Assembly: GCF_023195915.1 (NCBI RefSeq)
Contig: NZ_JALPRP010000001.1
Span: forward strand, 1,674,001 to 1,738,000
Length of the DNA stretch: 64,000 nucleotides
Reading direction: 5' to 3'
From: Methanoculleus sp. 7T
GTDB lineage: Archaea > Halobacteriota > Methanomicrobia > Methanomicrobiales > Methanoculleaceae
Every line of letters starts with the position of its first letter. The first letter of the stretch is position 1. The notes under the pieces are model-generated. The model saw only the letters and a list, made by a program, of their open reading frames with translations. It ran no database searches and was not told the DNA's origin. Positions 50,896 through 59,522 of this stretch are shown here, piece by piece. The position numbers were made by a program, and so were the translations under genes.

Positions 50896-53336
50896 TTCCC
50901 TATTACCCCCATTGACTTTAAATGCTCTTCAACTTTCTCGTTGAACCCCTCCACCTCCCGCTCCAGCTCCGGCAGCGGGCGGGCATACCGCTCGTCGAGT
51001 TCCTTCACCCGCCCGGCAAGCCGCTGCGTCAGCCGCTGCACCTCGCCCTCGATGGCGGCCCGGATTGATGCGAACCACTTATCCTCCACCACCAGCGTCT
51101 TGATCTCATCTTCGGTGAGGGTCGCGTACCGGGCCAGCACCCGCTTATCGAGCGAGGCCTGTGCTTCCTTCACCGCTTTTTTCGCACCAGCCTCTGCCTC
51201 GATCAGCGCCACGACCCGCGTGAGAGCGTCGCGCTCCTCGGCAAACTCCGGGTTTCTCCCGATCTCCCTCAACCGGGCGTTCACCGCCGCTCTGGTGACA
51301 TTGCCCTTCTCGTTCACCGCGTCCTCAAGCAGGCCCTCTTCCCCGGTATGCTCCTCGATGAACTCCTCGAGCTCGCGGGTGGCGGTCTCCTGCCGGGCCG
51401 CGAGATCGTCGATGGCCGCCTGCCCGGCGGCAAAGTAGCGGTTAATAATGAGACCCGGCGGGATCAGGTCCATCTTATACTTCCGGCGGCCGATGGTCAG
51501 GTCCGGTGTCTCCTTGATCTTCTTCGCCTTGTCCTCGATGATCCCGCGGGGCTTTGCCCCCTCGACCCACCCCTCCGCGGCGATCAGGTCGACATCGTCC
51601 TGCATCACCCCGGCCCAGTAGTCCATCAGGCACTGGTACGCATCATACTTGTCCAGCAACGGCAGGTCGGCGAACCGCTCCAAAGAATCCTCCGAGAGCG
51701 CACGGATGATCTCCCGGGGCTTGTCGCCGGCATCGAGACCTTTGAGACGCGGCTCGTGCGCCGCCCGCCACTCATCAAAGACGGCGGCGACGCGGCCAGA
51801 GTAGGTCACAAACTCCGGGTGGGCAAGGATGGTTGCCTTCACCTGCGCGGCTTCGACCTTCGGTTCCAGGTACCCGGGGCGACCGTTCGATCTGAACAAC
51901 GCATCCCGGAGCGTTGGGAAGACCGACCAGTAGGGCTGCAGGGCATCAACGTCCCGCACAGGGATGCCGCCGTTGAGGTGGGCGTCGAGGTCGTGGAGGT
52001 CCTCGGGCTCGCTTGAGTCGATATAGCGCGGGATGTTCAGGTTGTAGTCGTTCGCACCGCTCGCAATCTCCGAGACAGGAACCATACGGGAGTAGCGGGG
52101 CACCTCGATCTGATTGTTGAAGACATCCACGATCTTGCGGATATCCTGCGAGCGGAGCCGGTTCTTGTTTCCGTCCTTCTCAAACCCACGCGAAGCGTCG
52201 ATCATGAAGATCCCGGTCCGGGCAGAGGCGTGCTCTTTATCGATGACGATGATACAGGCCGGGATGCCCGTCCCGTAAAAGAGGTTCGGGGGCAGGCCGA
52301 TGATCCCCATGATAAGCCCGTGCCTGATGAGATTGCGGCGGATATCAGCCTCTTTATTACCGCGGAAGAGCACCCCGTGTGGGAGGATGATCGCACCCTT
52401 TCCGGTGCTCTTGAGCGACGTGATCAGGTGGAGGAGGAACGCATAATCGCCGTTCTTCTCCGGCGGGATACCGTACTCAAAGCGTTTAAACTCGTCGTTT
52501 ACCGGGTCGAGGCCGTTCGTCCAGGCCTTGGAGGAGAAGGGAGGATTCGCGACCGCGAAGTCGAATTTCTTCAGGCTCCCGTCGGGGTTCTTGAAGTGCG
52601 GGTCGGCAAGTGTATTGCCGCGCCAGATCTCCGCGCCCGGGTGGCCGTGGAGGATCATATTCATCCGCGACAGTGCCCAGGTGGCGTTATCCATCTCCTG
52701 ACCGTAGATCGTGATCCCCCGCGGGGCTTCGTCGCTCGCCTTGAGGAGGAGAGACCCTGATCCGCTGGCAGGGTCGTAGAGGGTCTGATCCTGGCGCGTA
52801 TTGGAGCCGATACCGACTACCTTGGCAATGACCCGGGAGACCTCGGCAGGAGTGTAGAACTGCCCTTTGCTCTTACCCGATTCGGTGGCGAAATGCCGCA
52901 TCAGGTACTCGTAAGCATCACCGAGCAGATCGTCGCCTTCGGCGCGGTTTGCCCGAAGGTCCAGACCTTCAAAGATCGCCACCAACTTGGAGAGGCGGTC
53001 CTGCATCTCTTTCCCGCTCCCAAGCTTAGCCTCATCGTTGAAATCAGCCTGGTCGATGACCCCCTTAAGACCGTTCGCCTCTGCGAGCTTGCCGATGATC
53101 TTGTTGATCTTATCTCCGATCTCCTTGTCGCCCTTCAGCCTCACCATGTCGGCGAAACTTCCCTCTTCGGGCACCTCGATGATCGCGTCCTCCTTCCCTG
53201 CGTACTTATCAGAGACATATTTCACGAATAGCAGCGTGAGAATGTAGTCCTTGTACTGTGAGGCATCCATGCCTCCGCGAAGTTCATCACAACTGCTCCA
53301 GAGCGAGTTATAGAGTTCGGATTTTTTGATTGCCAT
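50892..53336 (-). CDS. hsdM: type I restriction enzyme, M (methyltransferase) subunit
   Basis: An 814-residue N6-adenine methyltransferase subunit. The SAM site is DPASGSGSLLLKA (188-200) and the catalytic motif NPPFSSKAW (264-272); GQFYTPAEVSRVIAKVV precedes them. After the standard HsdM core comes a long C-terminal extension (about 520-814) with charged coiled-coil segments. It methylates the target with HsdS and completes the HsdRMS complex. GGGAGGAG lies just before the ATG. First gene of the operon. Confidence 0.97.
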   Translation of the reverse strand: MAIKKSELYNSLWSSCDELRGGMDASQYKDYILTLLFVKYVSDKYAGKEDAIIEVPEEGSFADMVRLKGDKEIGDKINKIIGKLAEANGLKGVIDQADFNDEAKLGSGKEMQDRLSKLVAIFEGLDLRANRAEGDDLLGDAYEYLMRHFATESGKSKGQFYTPAEVSRVIAKVVGIGSNTRQDQTLYDPASGSGSLLLKASDEAPRGITIYGQEMDNATWALSRMNMILHGHPGAEIWRGNTLADPHFKNPDGSLKKFDFAVANPPFSSKAWTNGLDPVNDEFKRFEYGIPPEKNGDYAFLLHLITSLKSTGKGAIILPHGVLFRGNKEADIRRNLIRHGLIMGIIGLPPNLFYGTGIPACIIVIDKEHASARTGIFMIDASRGFEKDGNKNRLRSQDIRKIVDVFNNQIEVPRYSRMVPVSEIASGANDYNLNIPRYIDSSEPEDLHDLDAHLNGGIPVRDVDALQPYWSVFPTLRDALFRSNGRPGYLEPKVEAAQVKATILAHPEFVTYSGRVAAVFDEWRAAHEPRLKGLDAGDKPREIIRALSEDSLERFADLPLLDKYDAYQCLMDYWAGVMQDDVDLIAAEGWVEGAKPRGIIEDKAKKIKETPDLTIGRRKYKMDLIPPGLIINRYFAAGQAAIDDLAARQETATRELEEFIEEHTGEEGLLEDAVNEKGNVTRAAVNARLREIGRNPEFAEERDALTRVVALIEAEAGAKKAVKEAQASLDKRVLARYATLTEDEIKTLVVEDKWFASIRAAIEGEVQRLTQRLAGRVKELDERYARPLPELEREVEGFNEKVEEHLKSMGVIGK

Positions 53337-53641
53337 GGTTCTCCTCCCTTATGTATTCGGTTTCCGTCCGGTCATTTTTCCACGGGTTAAGGATGATCTG
53401 ACTTCAAGTTATGCGGTTCTATTGAATTTTGCCGCGCCCAGAGTTAGATCCAATTCGAACTGTATGAATGTTAATGTTTTTGCACCGGGTGGCGCCGGTC
53501 ACTCGCATACTGGTGACCAACGGACACAACTATCGGGCCCTGCAGGGGGTTGACGGGGATCACCCGCCAGCTCCGGTGCTCGAACTCCTTTTGGTCGTGC
53601 CTCGAAACCCTCCAGGTATCTCAAGTCCCACCAACCCCGGC
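53337..53641. other. intergenic interval between island and replicon
   Basis: No gene seen. It holds the hsdM promoter region (AT-rich near 53400-53480) and a half copy of the GGTGCTCGAACTCC motif (53575-53590) that occurs in the repeat hairpins. Confidence 0.5.
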
Positions 53642-56600
53642 TTACCGTATCCCCTCCCCCCTATTCCACTCCCGCACCAGCCGGGCGTAGCACCCCTCGC
53701 AGACCTTCGCCCGCGCCTCCCGTGAGCGGTAGACCGCCTTCCCCGTCTTACAAATATCACACCGCCCGAGTTCCGTCTTCACCCGCTCAAACCCCCGGTG
53801 GTCGAGCACCCCCGGGAGCGGTCGCACCTTCGCCGGCCGTTTTGCCTTTGAGAGGCAATCGTAGCAGAGATACTTCCCGCCGCCCCGCAGCACCGACGAC
53901 GTCGGCCGCCGGCCGCAGACGTGGCAGGGCTCGTCCTTTGGAACCGGGAGGGCGATGTAGTCGGCGGGATTGATGTTGGCAGCGTTGGCAGCACGTTTGC
54001 AGCAGGTGCTGTAACCCAACGGCGAGAGAATAGTCTTCTCTTCCCAATTTGAGCCGCAATTTTTGTTTTTCCCCGTTTGAGTTGCAGCAGTGCGGGAAAC
54101 AGAGGCACCCCGACCGTCACCCAGAGGTTTGTCGTCCGTGCTCTCCGTTCTCTGATCCTGCTGTACATCAAGGTACATAGATCGATCATTATCGGGATCA
54201 GGGGCGTTTTTCCCGGTTTCCTCCTCGCCCCGGTCGTTTTCTTGTTTGCAGCAGTTGCTGCAAACCTGCTGCAACCTGCTGTCACTGCTGTCAATGTCCG
54301 GGTCGTCATCCAGCCAGACAGAGGCACCGTTGCTCCAGGCCCGGTAGACTTCATTATCAAACGTGAAGAACTGCTCTCGGCGGCGAACTGTGACCCCGGC
54401 CCCGCTGTCCTCCGTCACGCTGGCATCGTAGAGGCTGATCGCGGGGCACTTCTCCAGCAGGCCCGAGTAGGTTGTCCCCCGGCTGACATAACCCTGGAGG
54501 ATCCGCCGGGTCTGGTAGTAGGAAAGACCAAGAGCACCCTGGAGTTGCCGGACGGTGAAGACCTCGATCCCCATCCGGGCGACCGTCGCGAGCGCCGCGG
54601 CCTCGTTCTTGGTGAGTTTAGTCTCCTGGCCGCCGGCCGCCCCGGAGAGGACGCCGTAGAGGTTTGCCGCCGCCACAAAATCCTCCTCCCGGGCGACCAC
54701 CGCACCGTCGCCGTCCCGGTCCCGCTGCAGGTAGAAGAGCCGGGCATGGCACTTGATCAGGTCAAAGAGCATGCCGGGGTTCCTGCGGTTCTGGGTTGTA
54801 GAGAACCCTATCCGCCGGGCAAACGGGATCCTGACCGGAAGGATCTCTTCCTTGACGGCTTCCCAGATCACCCGGCAGACGAAGACATCGTCCTCCGCCG
54901 CCGGATCCTGGCCGGCCGCCTCGATCTCCTTCATGTGGCCGAGCACCCTCCTATCTTGCTCGACCGAATCGTCGATCCAGACCGTGAGCATCCGGTTCAT
55001 CACCTGGTCGTCGCCCGGGTCCTCGACCTTCGCGAGCCACCAGACGCACCGTTCAGGTATCGAGCAGACCCGGAGTTTACGCTCGGTCGTCAGCGTCCGG
55101 TGCTCGATAGGTTCTCGGAAGTTTGTGGTCGCGGATTTGAGGACCTCCTGAAGGTCCTCGGAGAGCGAGACGTCGTCAAAGAGGAAGACGGTCCCGGCCC
55201 GGAGGTCGTCGTCGTAGTAGAGCGCCCGGTCAGAGACGGTGCCTTTGAGTTTGTAGGCCTCCGGGATGAGGTTCTGCATCGTCGCGCAGGCATGGGTCTT
55301 GCCCTTCCCGGAGTTACCGGAGACGGCAACATGGAGGCCGTTCGTGTTCTCGACCGACTGCGAGGCGATGGACATCACGAGGCACTCCGCGACGGTGCGG
55401 TCGCCGACGTGGCTCTGGTTGAAGGTGTCGAGGAGGAAAGCGAGCGGGTCGCCGTCGCGGAGGATCGCGAGCGCACGCTTGCGGTGCTCGTCGGGAGTGG
55501 GAGGAGGGGTTGGCCTCTCCTCCTTCCTCTCCCCTTTCGGGGTCCGCTTCGGCTCGTACATCCCCCGGAGTTCCGGCCACCGTTGCGCCCCTCCGCCGCA
55601 ACTTGCGTGGTGGCAGCCAGCAAAGATGGCGCCGCTCGGGAACTGGATAGCAAACGCCCCGTCCTTGTGCGCCGACGAGAACGGGCACTCGTTGAGGGAA
55701 AAAAGGGTGCCGCCCTGCCAGGGTCGGGTGCTCCGGACAGCGATCCCGTGGTCGAGGAGCCAGGCGGCGAGGTCGATGCCGGGACCGCTCGTCCTCTTCG
55801 GCTGTGATGGTTCATCCCGGGGGAGAAGCCCGGCAAGGTGCTCCAACCGTTCCACCGGAACGATATCAATCTCCGGTGGAACCCCGAGGACCTTCGCCCG
55901 CCGGTGCGGGCGCTCGGGGGTGTTGTCGCCCTTCCGGGAGAGCGTGCCGTAGAGTTTCCAGATCCGGGCGGCGTTGTAGTTCGCGGTATCGACCGTGACT
56001 ACGTCGTTTGAGAAGAGGGCGTCGAGGGTGGCGAGTGCCCCTTTGATGAGTTCTGTGGCGGCCTCGTCGTTTGGGAGGTCGATCCTGTACAACAGGTGCG
56101 CACCGTTCCCGGAGTCGGCCCGGAGAGGCTCCGGGAACCCCTGCTCCGCGAGGTACGCGGCGATCCGCTCCGCAGCGGCAAGTGCCGCGTCGTGCTCCGC
56201 ATCGGTCGACGAGACCCCGCTCGGCCGGATCGGGTCGATGTCGACCGGGAGCCAGCGCCGCCGGAGGGTGTCGGCATCGGCGGTCGTGGCATCTTTCCGA
56301 GAAAGCCGCATCTTGATCCGGTTCGCCCGCCGGGCGAGGAGCGCTGGGTTCACGGCATTCAGGGTGACATAGATCCCGGCGACTGCGGGGTCGGCGTCGA
56401 GCGCCTCGACGGCCCGAGCAAGCGCCTCGTAGTCGTCGAAGTAGCCGGAGTGCGTCGCCCCGTCGGCGAGCGCCCGGACCTCGACCATCCCCCCCTCGGG
56501 GGCAAGGAGTTCCACCGCCCGGCGGACCTCCTCAGAGGTCGTCCCAATACACCTCAGCCGGGAGGGGGTGTCCCCCTCCCGATCCCTCCCCCGAGGCGCG

Positions 56601-56734
56601 ATACCCGGAGGGAAGCCGTGTCCGCAGTTCTGACCACCCGAGTCTGGCTCAACTCCCCGTGAATGTGCGGAAGAGTGCCCCGAATCCTGCGGTCCTTCGA
56701 TTACGGGGTTCTTTCGGAACGGCTTCTCAGTCAT
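53642..56734 (-). CDS. AEP primase-helicase replication protein of an integrated replicon
   Basis: A 1030-residue replication protein. Residues 60-300 are an archaeo-eukaryotic primase domain: GIYVTLNAVNPALLARRAN, metal-binding VDIDPIRPSG (164-173), SGNGAHLLYRIDLPND (208-223). A zinc site follows (Cys350, His356, Cys374, Cys379). Then a P-loop ATPase: GNSGKGKT (473-480), Walker B VFLFDD (516-521), a winged-helix region, a low-complexity linker, and two C-terminal zinc knuckles (CHVCGRRP with CYDC; CDICKTGK with CEGC). It resembles plasmid and virus replicative primases. Residues 38-59 come from a dispersed repeat copy. The ATG overlaps the previous stop by four bases. Confidence 0.85.
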   Translation of the reverse strand: MTEKPFRKNPVIEGPQDSGHSSAHSRGVEPDSGGQNCGHGFPPGIAPRGRDREGDTPSRLRCIGTTSEEVRRAVELLAPEGGMVEVRALADGATHSGYFDDYEALARAVEALDADPAVAGIYVTLNAVNPALLARRANRIKMRLSRKDATTADADTLRRRWLPVDIDPIRPSGVSSTDAEHDAALAAAERIAAYLAEQGFPEPLRADSGNGAHLLYRIDLPNDEAATELIKGALATLDALFSNDVVTVDTANYNAARIWKLYGTLSRKGDNTPERPHRRAKVLGVPPEIDIVPVERLEHLAGLLPRDEPSQPKRTSGPGIDLAAWLLDHGIAVRSTRPWQGGTLFSLNECPFSSAHKDGAFAIQFPSGAIFAGCHHASCGGGAQRWPELRGMYEPKRTPKGERKEERPTPPPTPDEHRKRALAILRDGDPLAFLLDTFNQSHVGDRTVAECLVMSIASQSVENTNGLHVAVSGNSGKGKTHACATMQNLIPEAYKLKGTVSDRALYYDDDLRAGTVFLFDDVSLSEDLQEVLKSATTNFREPIEHRTLTTERKLRVCSIPERCVWWLAKVEDPGDDQVMNRMLTVWIDDSVEQDRRVLGHMKEIEAAGQDPAAEDDVFVCRVIWEAVKEEILPVRIPFARRIGFSTTQNRRNPGMLFDLIKCHARLFYLQRDRDGDGAVVAREEDFVAAANLYGVLSGAAGGQETKLTKNEAAALATVARMGIEVFTVRQLQGALGLSYYQTRRILQGYVSRGTTYSGLLEKCPAISLYDASVTEDSGAGVTVRRREQFFTFDNEVYRAWSNGASVWLDDDPDIDSSDSRLQQVCSNCCKQENDRGEEETGKNAPDPDNDRSMYLDVQQDQRTESTDDKPLGDGRGASVSRTAATQTGKNKNCGSNWEEKTILSPLGYSTCCKRAANAANINPADYIALPVPKDEPCHVCGRRPTSSVLRGGGKYLCYDCLSKAKRPAKVRPLPGVLDHRGFERVKTELGRCDICKTGKAVYRSREARAKVCEGCYARLVREWNRGEGIR
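56560..56623 (-). repeat. dispersed-repeat copy inside the primase coding sequence
   Basis: On the plus strand, a nine-base-pair hairpin GGGAGGGGG-TGT-CCCCCTCCC (56560-56580) is followed by GATACCCGGAGGGAAGCCGT (56600-56619). This is the hairpin plus core arrangement of locus B at 20.5 kb. Read on the minus strand it encodes primase residues 38-59 in frame. Confidence 0.65.
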
Positions 56735-57072
56735 ATGCCCACCTCCGGGACCAGGGGGAAGAGGGGGGCGCTCGCTGCCTCCCCACGGGCGACCCTCTGG
56801 AATGAGACAAGTGGGATAATCCAGGACCCCACCCGGGTGTGGATCACCACCGCCCGCCCGGCAGGGTGGACCGCCGCGTGCCCCTCGATTGTTATCTCGC
56901 CCATCGGGACGCCGTGAACGTGCCGCACCCGTGAGCAGGTCACCGGGGCTGGCCTGCCGGCAAAGATCAGGCTTCTTACGTCCTCGGGCGCAATCCGGTA
57001 GGCTTCGGCCTCCACACTGACAACGAGCCCGCCTACGGCCGTACAGGCCAGGGTCCCCACCTCCGGGGTCAT
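56731..57072 (-). CDS. small protein of the replicon, unknown function
   Basis: A 113-residue protein from the ATG at 57072 (MTPEVGTLACTAVGG). It is beta-rich (LVVSVEAEAYRIAPEDVRSL, GEITIEGHAAVHPAGRAVVI), with no recognisable motif. Its stop overlaps the primase start by four bases and its own start overlaps the previous gene by four bases, so it belongs to the primase operon. It could be a small partner or regulator of replication. Confidence 0.65.
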   Translation of the reverse strand: MTPEVGTLACTAVGGLVVSVEAEAYRIAPEDVRSLIFAGRPAPVTCSRVRHVHGVPMGEITIEGHAAVHPAGRAVVIHTRVGSWIIPLVSFQRVARGEAASAPLFPLVPEVGI

Positions 57073-57341
57073 GGCCGCCCCCGCTCGACCTCGACGGTAT
57101 ACTGGTGGTTCCGGGTCCGGCGGACATGGATCTCGCGGACCGCCCGGCCGTGCCGCCGGATCTCGGCGGCGACCGCCTGCGGGACGAGAAAGAGCGGCAC
57201 CGGAGACACGCTTATCTCCTCCGATGAAGAAGTACCAGTGGCGGCCTGGCGGAGCGCGTGGTGGCACTTCAGATCCGGGCTGCCGCCCCTGGTTCTCGGT
57301 TCGGTTCCCCTCTCATCAAGGGTTCTCTTATCTGGTTGCAT
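57069..57341 (-). CDS. small protein of the replicon, unknown function
   Basis: A 90-residue frame from the ATG at 57341 (MQPDKRTLDERG); an ATG at 57380 is an alternative start. The C-terminal part, VAAEIRRHGRAVREIHVRRT then HQYTVEVERGRP, is basic with alternating strand pattern, compatible with nucleic-acid binding. It is the first gene of the primase operon, about 65-100 bases after the TATA element at 57444-57454. Confidence 0.55.
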   Translation of the reverse strand: MQPDKRTLDERGTEPRTRGGSPDLKCHHALRQAATGTSSSEEISVSPVPLFLVPQAVAAEIRRHGRAVREIHVRRTRNHQYTVEVERGRP

Positions 57342-57443
57342 GTTCGATAACTCCCTGCACCGGGGCCTCGCCCAGTGCACGGATCATTCTCGGAAGCCGT
57401 TGGTTAAAAGGGTGATCCAATGGCTCCGGATTAGACAACGGAC

Positions 57444-57454
57444 GTTATATAAAC
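57444..57454 (-). promoter_or_regulatory. TATA-box promoter of the replicon primase operon
   Basis: On the minus strand this reads GTTTATATAAC, an almost perfect archaeal TATA box in a short AT-rich gap after the Orc1 gene. It drives the three-gene operon 57341-53642. Confidence 0.65.
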
Positions 57455-57521
57455 GGTGCTTTATCAGAAAATACGGTCTCGGAGATCCTAACCCTGGTCA
57501 TAAATTGCGGGCAGGATTCAG

Positions 57522-58676
57522 TCAACGATCGATCCGGGGTTCTTCCGGTCCCGTGCAGACGGCGGCCACCTCGGCGGGGTCGTAGCGGAGCCGGACCTTC
57601 CGCTCCCGTCCTCGGCCTACCCCGGGGACGAGGTCGACGAACCCGGCCTCCGCGAGCCGCTTCAAGCGCTCGTGGTAGGTAGTACGCCCGACCGGGAGGT
57701 AGTCCTGCACCTCCTCAAAGACCGCTCCCGAAGCCATGTCGGCCCCTTCTTGTGATCGTTCCGCGATCCGGCGGAGGAGCGCCCGTTCCCCCACCGAGAG
57801 CCCAGCGGCCTGGACGGCAAGCACCGGCGACCCGACAGCTCGGGCGGCTTCCGTCACGTCGCCCGCGGTGACCCGGCGGCGGCCGTCCGTCTCCGCCCGG
57901 AGACATGCCAGCCGGACAAGGTCGATCCCGACCCGGACGTCCTGTTCGCCGGCGGCGATCTCGGCGATCCGGTCGAGGAGCGGCGCCGGCATCACCCCCG
58001 GGTAGAGCCCCTGCCGCACCCGGTCGGTGAGGATGTCGCGGATCTCTCCTATCGTATACGGCGGGAAGGAGATCTCGAGCGGGTGGAAGACCGACCGGAC
58101 CCGCTCATCGGCCTCGGCGTAGAGGTTCAGCGCAAGATCGCTACAGACCGCAAAGACTCCGGGCTTTGCGACGTCCCACTTCTCGTAGAGCCGGAGGATC
58201 TGGTAGAGGAGGAGGTTATAGGTCCCCGCCGGGATGAGGTAGTTCGCGTCGTCGAGGCAGACGAGGAGCCTCGCGTCTTCGTCGTGAAGCCGGGCGGCGA
58301 TCCCCTGCTTGGCGGCGTCGAGGTGCCACCCAGTCGGCGGCGCCGGGTAGCCGAGGAGTTGCTCAAAGATGCACCGATAGACTGCAAGCGTTGTGTGGTC
58401 GTGCTGGCAGTTGACGTAGACCGGGGCCACCCGGCGAGTCTCCGCGGCGACCGCGGCAAAGATCCGGCGGACCGTGGTGGTCTTCCCGGTCCCGGGCGGG
58501 CCGCGGAGGATGGCGCTCCCCACACTTCCGCCTCGGAGGGCCGGCCGGATGAGGAAGGCAAGCTCCCGGACCTGGGCGTCGCGGTGGTGGAGGTGCTCGG
58601 GGAGATACGTGAACTCGAAAGTCTCACGGTCCCGAAAAAGGGTCTCGTCGGAGCGGAGAAGGGAAGAGGGCCTCAT
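57522..58676 (-). CDS. Orc1/Cdc6-family replication initiator
   Basis: A 384-residue AAA+ ATPase with the C-terminal winged helix. Walker A is GPPGTGKTTTV (59-69), Walker B LLVCLDDANYLI (137-148), then sensor-type VFAVCSDLALNLYAEADERV (Arg finger region) and a winged-helix end (ERLKRLAEAGFVDLVPG). It is divergent enough from a chromosomal Orc1 to fit a plasmid or virus initiator. With the primase gene it would let the element replicate on its own. Origin-binding repeats were not recognised around it. Confidence 0.92.
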   Translation of the reverse strand: MRPSSLLRSDETLFRDRETFEFTYLPEHLHHRDAQVRELAFLIRPALRGGSVGSAILRGPPGTGKTTTVRRIFAAVAAETRRVAPVYVNCQHDHTTLAVYRCIFEQLLGYPAPPTGWHLDAAKQGIAARLHDEDARLLVCLDDANYLIPAGTYNLLLYQILRLYEKWDVAKPGVFAVCSDLALNLYAEADERVRSVFHPLEISFPPYTIGEIRDILTDRVRQGLYPGVMPAPLLDRIAEIAAGEQDVRVGIDLVRLACLRAETDGRRRVTAGDVTEAARAVGSPVLAVQAAGLSVGERALLRRIAERSQEGADMASGAVFEEVQDYLPVGRTTYHERLKRLAEAGFVDLVPGVGRGRERKVRLRYDPAEVAAVCTGPEEPRIDR

Positions 58677-58757
58677 AGGTCACTCTGGAGGAGAGGAAGT
58701 AGTTAACGAGGAGCCGGGCGCGGCCTGAAAGTGAAGGGGGCGCACCGGGAAAAATGC

Positions 58758-58775
58758 GGGGAGGAGGTCCTCCCC
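58758..58775 (-). terminator. hairpin terminator
   Basis: On the minus strand GGGGAGG-ACCT-CCTCCCC is followed by GCATTTTTCCC, a stem plus T-tract just after the stop of the 168-residue gene (58779). Confidence 0.6.
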
Positions 58776-58778
58776 TGC

Positions 58779-59285
58779 TCACCCCAGCGCGGGGGCGGCG
58801 TCGGCCCAGGTCTCGACCTTGTTCCGGATAGCATCGTCCTGGTAGGACGAGATCCGGACAGTCTTCCGGGTGAAAGTGACGTAGTAGTCGTCACCCGAGG
58901 GGTCGTGGCACTTGAGCTGAGCGTAGTAGGTCTCGCGGGCGGGGTCGCGGTAGGCTTCGCCGCCCATCGCGGCCGCAAGGGCTGCGTTCTCCAGCACCGC
59001 CGCGGCGTTCGCCTCGAACGCGGCGATCGTCGGGGACTGGAGCGAGACGTTCCCGACCTTTTTGCCGTTCGCGTCCTCGAAGAACACCTTCGCGGTGTAG
59101 TGCTCGCGGTTCCGGACGACACCGTCCACGAGCTGCCCGTCCCGGCCGGTGTAGTCGACGCACCCGAAGGGGTTGTCGTCGATGACGGTCTGGATGAGGT
59201 TGTCAAACGCCGTTACGCTGGCGATCGGGGTCGTAAGGTCCCGGACCGCCGTCTTGTTCACGGTCTTCTGCACGAAGTCTGCCAT
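58779..59285 (-). CDS. 168-residue protein of the replicon, probably abundant, unknown function
   Basis: The protein starts MADFVQKTVNKTAVRDL at the ATG at 59285, placed by a strong GAAAGGAG ribosome binding site. It mixes short strands and helices (NPFGCVDYTGRDGQLVDGVV, NREHYTAKVFFEDANGKKVG, DDYYVTFTRKTVRISSY), with no catalytic motif that I know. It has its own leader with two hairpins, strong ribosome binding site and hairpin terminator, the layout of a strongly made protein such as a structural or DNA-binding protein. Upstream in-frame ATG at 59363 lies within the leader hairpins and is not preferred. Confidence 0.7.
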   Translation of the reverse strand: MADFVQKTVNKTAVRDLTTPIASVTAFDNLIQTVIDDNPFGCVDYTGRDGQLVDGVVRNREHYTAKVFFEDANGKKVGNVSLQSPTIAAFEANAAAVLENAALAAAMGGEAYRDPARETYYAQLKCHDPSGDDYYVTFTRKTVRISSYQDDAIRNKVETWADAAPALG

Positions 59286-59302
59286 GGGTTTGCTCCTTTC
59301 AC

Positions 59303-59352
59303 GGCACAACACTCTCTGGTTGTGCCTGATAGGAAGATGCGAAGCATCTTCC
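59303..59352 (-). promoter_or_regulatory. two perfect leader hairpins
   Basis: GGCACAAC-8 bases-GTTGTGCC (59303-59326) and GGAAGATGC-GAA-GCATCTTCC (59332-59352) stand between the presumed promoter (TATTCG/CTATATTC near 59380-59392, minus strand) and the ribosome binding site of the 168-residue gene. Both stems are perfect. They may stabilise the message, control its translation, or bind a protein. Confidence 0.6.
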
Positions 59353-59522
59353 GTGGCCTGCATGCTCCCGGGAATATGACAGACGAATATAGAGTATGCC
59401 CCCGGATACTATCAGCCTGACTTTATCAAGAGACGAGAATCGGGCCCGGATTCTCGGATATATCTCTTACGGTCAGCCTTTTTCTCTTCGACGTCCTACT
59501 GTCCTCCGGGAAGGTTACCAGG

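Noticed and set aside
53440-53480. TTCGAA within ATCCAATTCGAACTG, possibly a tRNA T-arm
   Set aside because: The flanking bases do not form a T-stem or an acceptor stem on either strand, and no anticodon arm is found upstream.
54077-55807. 576-residue plus-strand frame
   Set aside because: It lies opposite the primase-helicase gene, has no recognisable domain, and shows shadow composition.
57381-57521. Replication origin between the Orc1 gene and the primase operon
   Set aside because: It is AT-rich with a good TATA box, but no repeated origin-recognition boxes were found by eye, so I call only a promoter.
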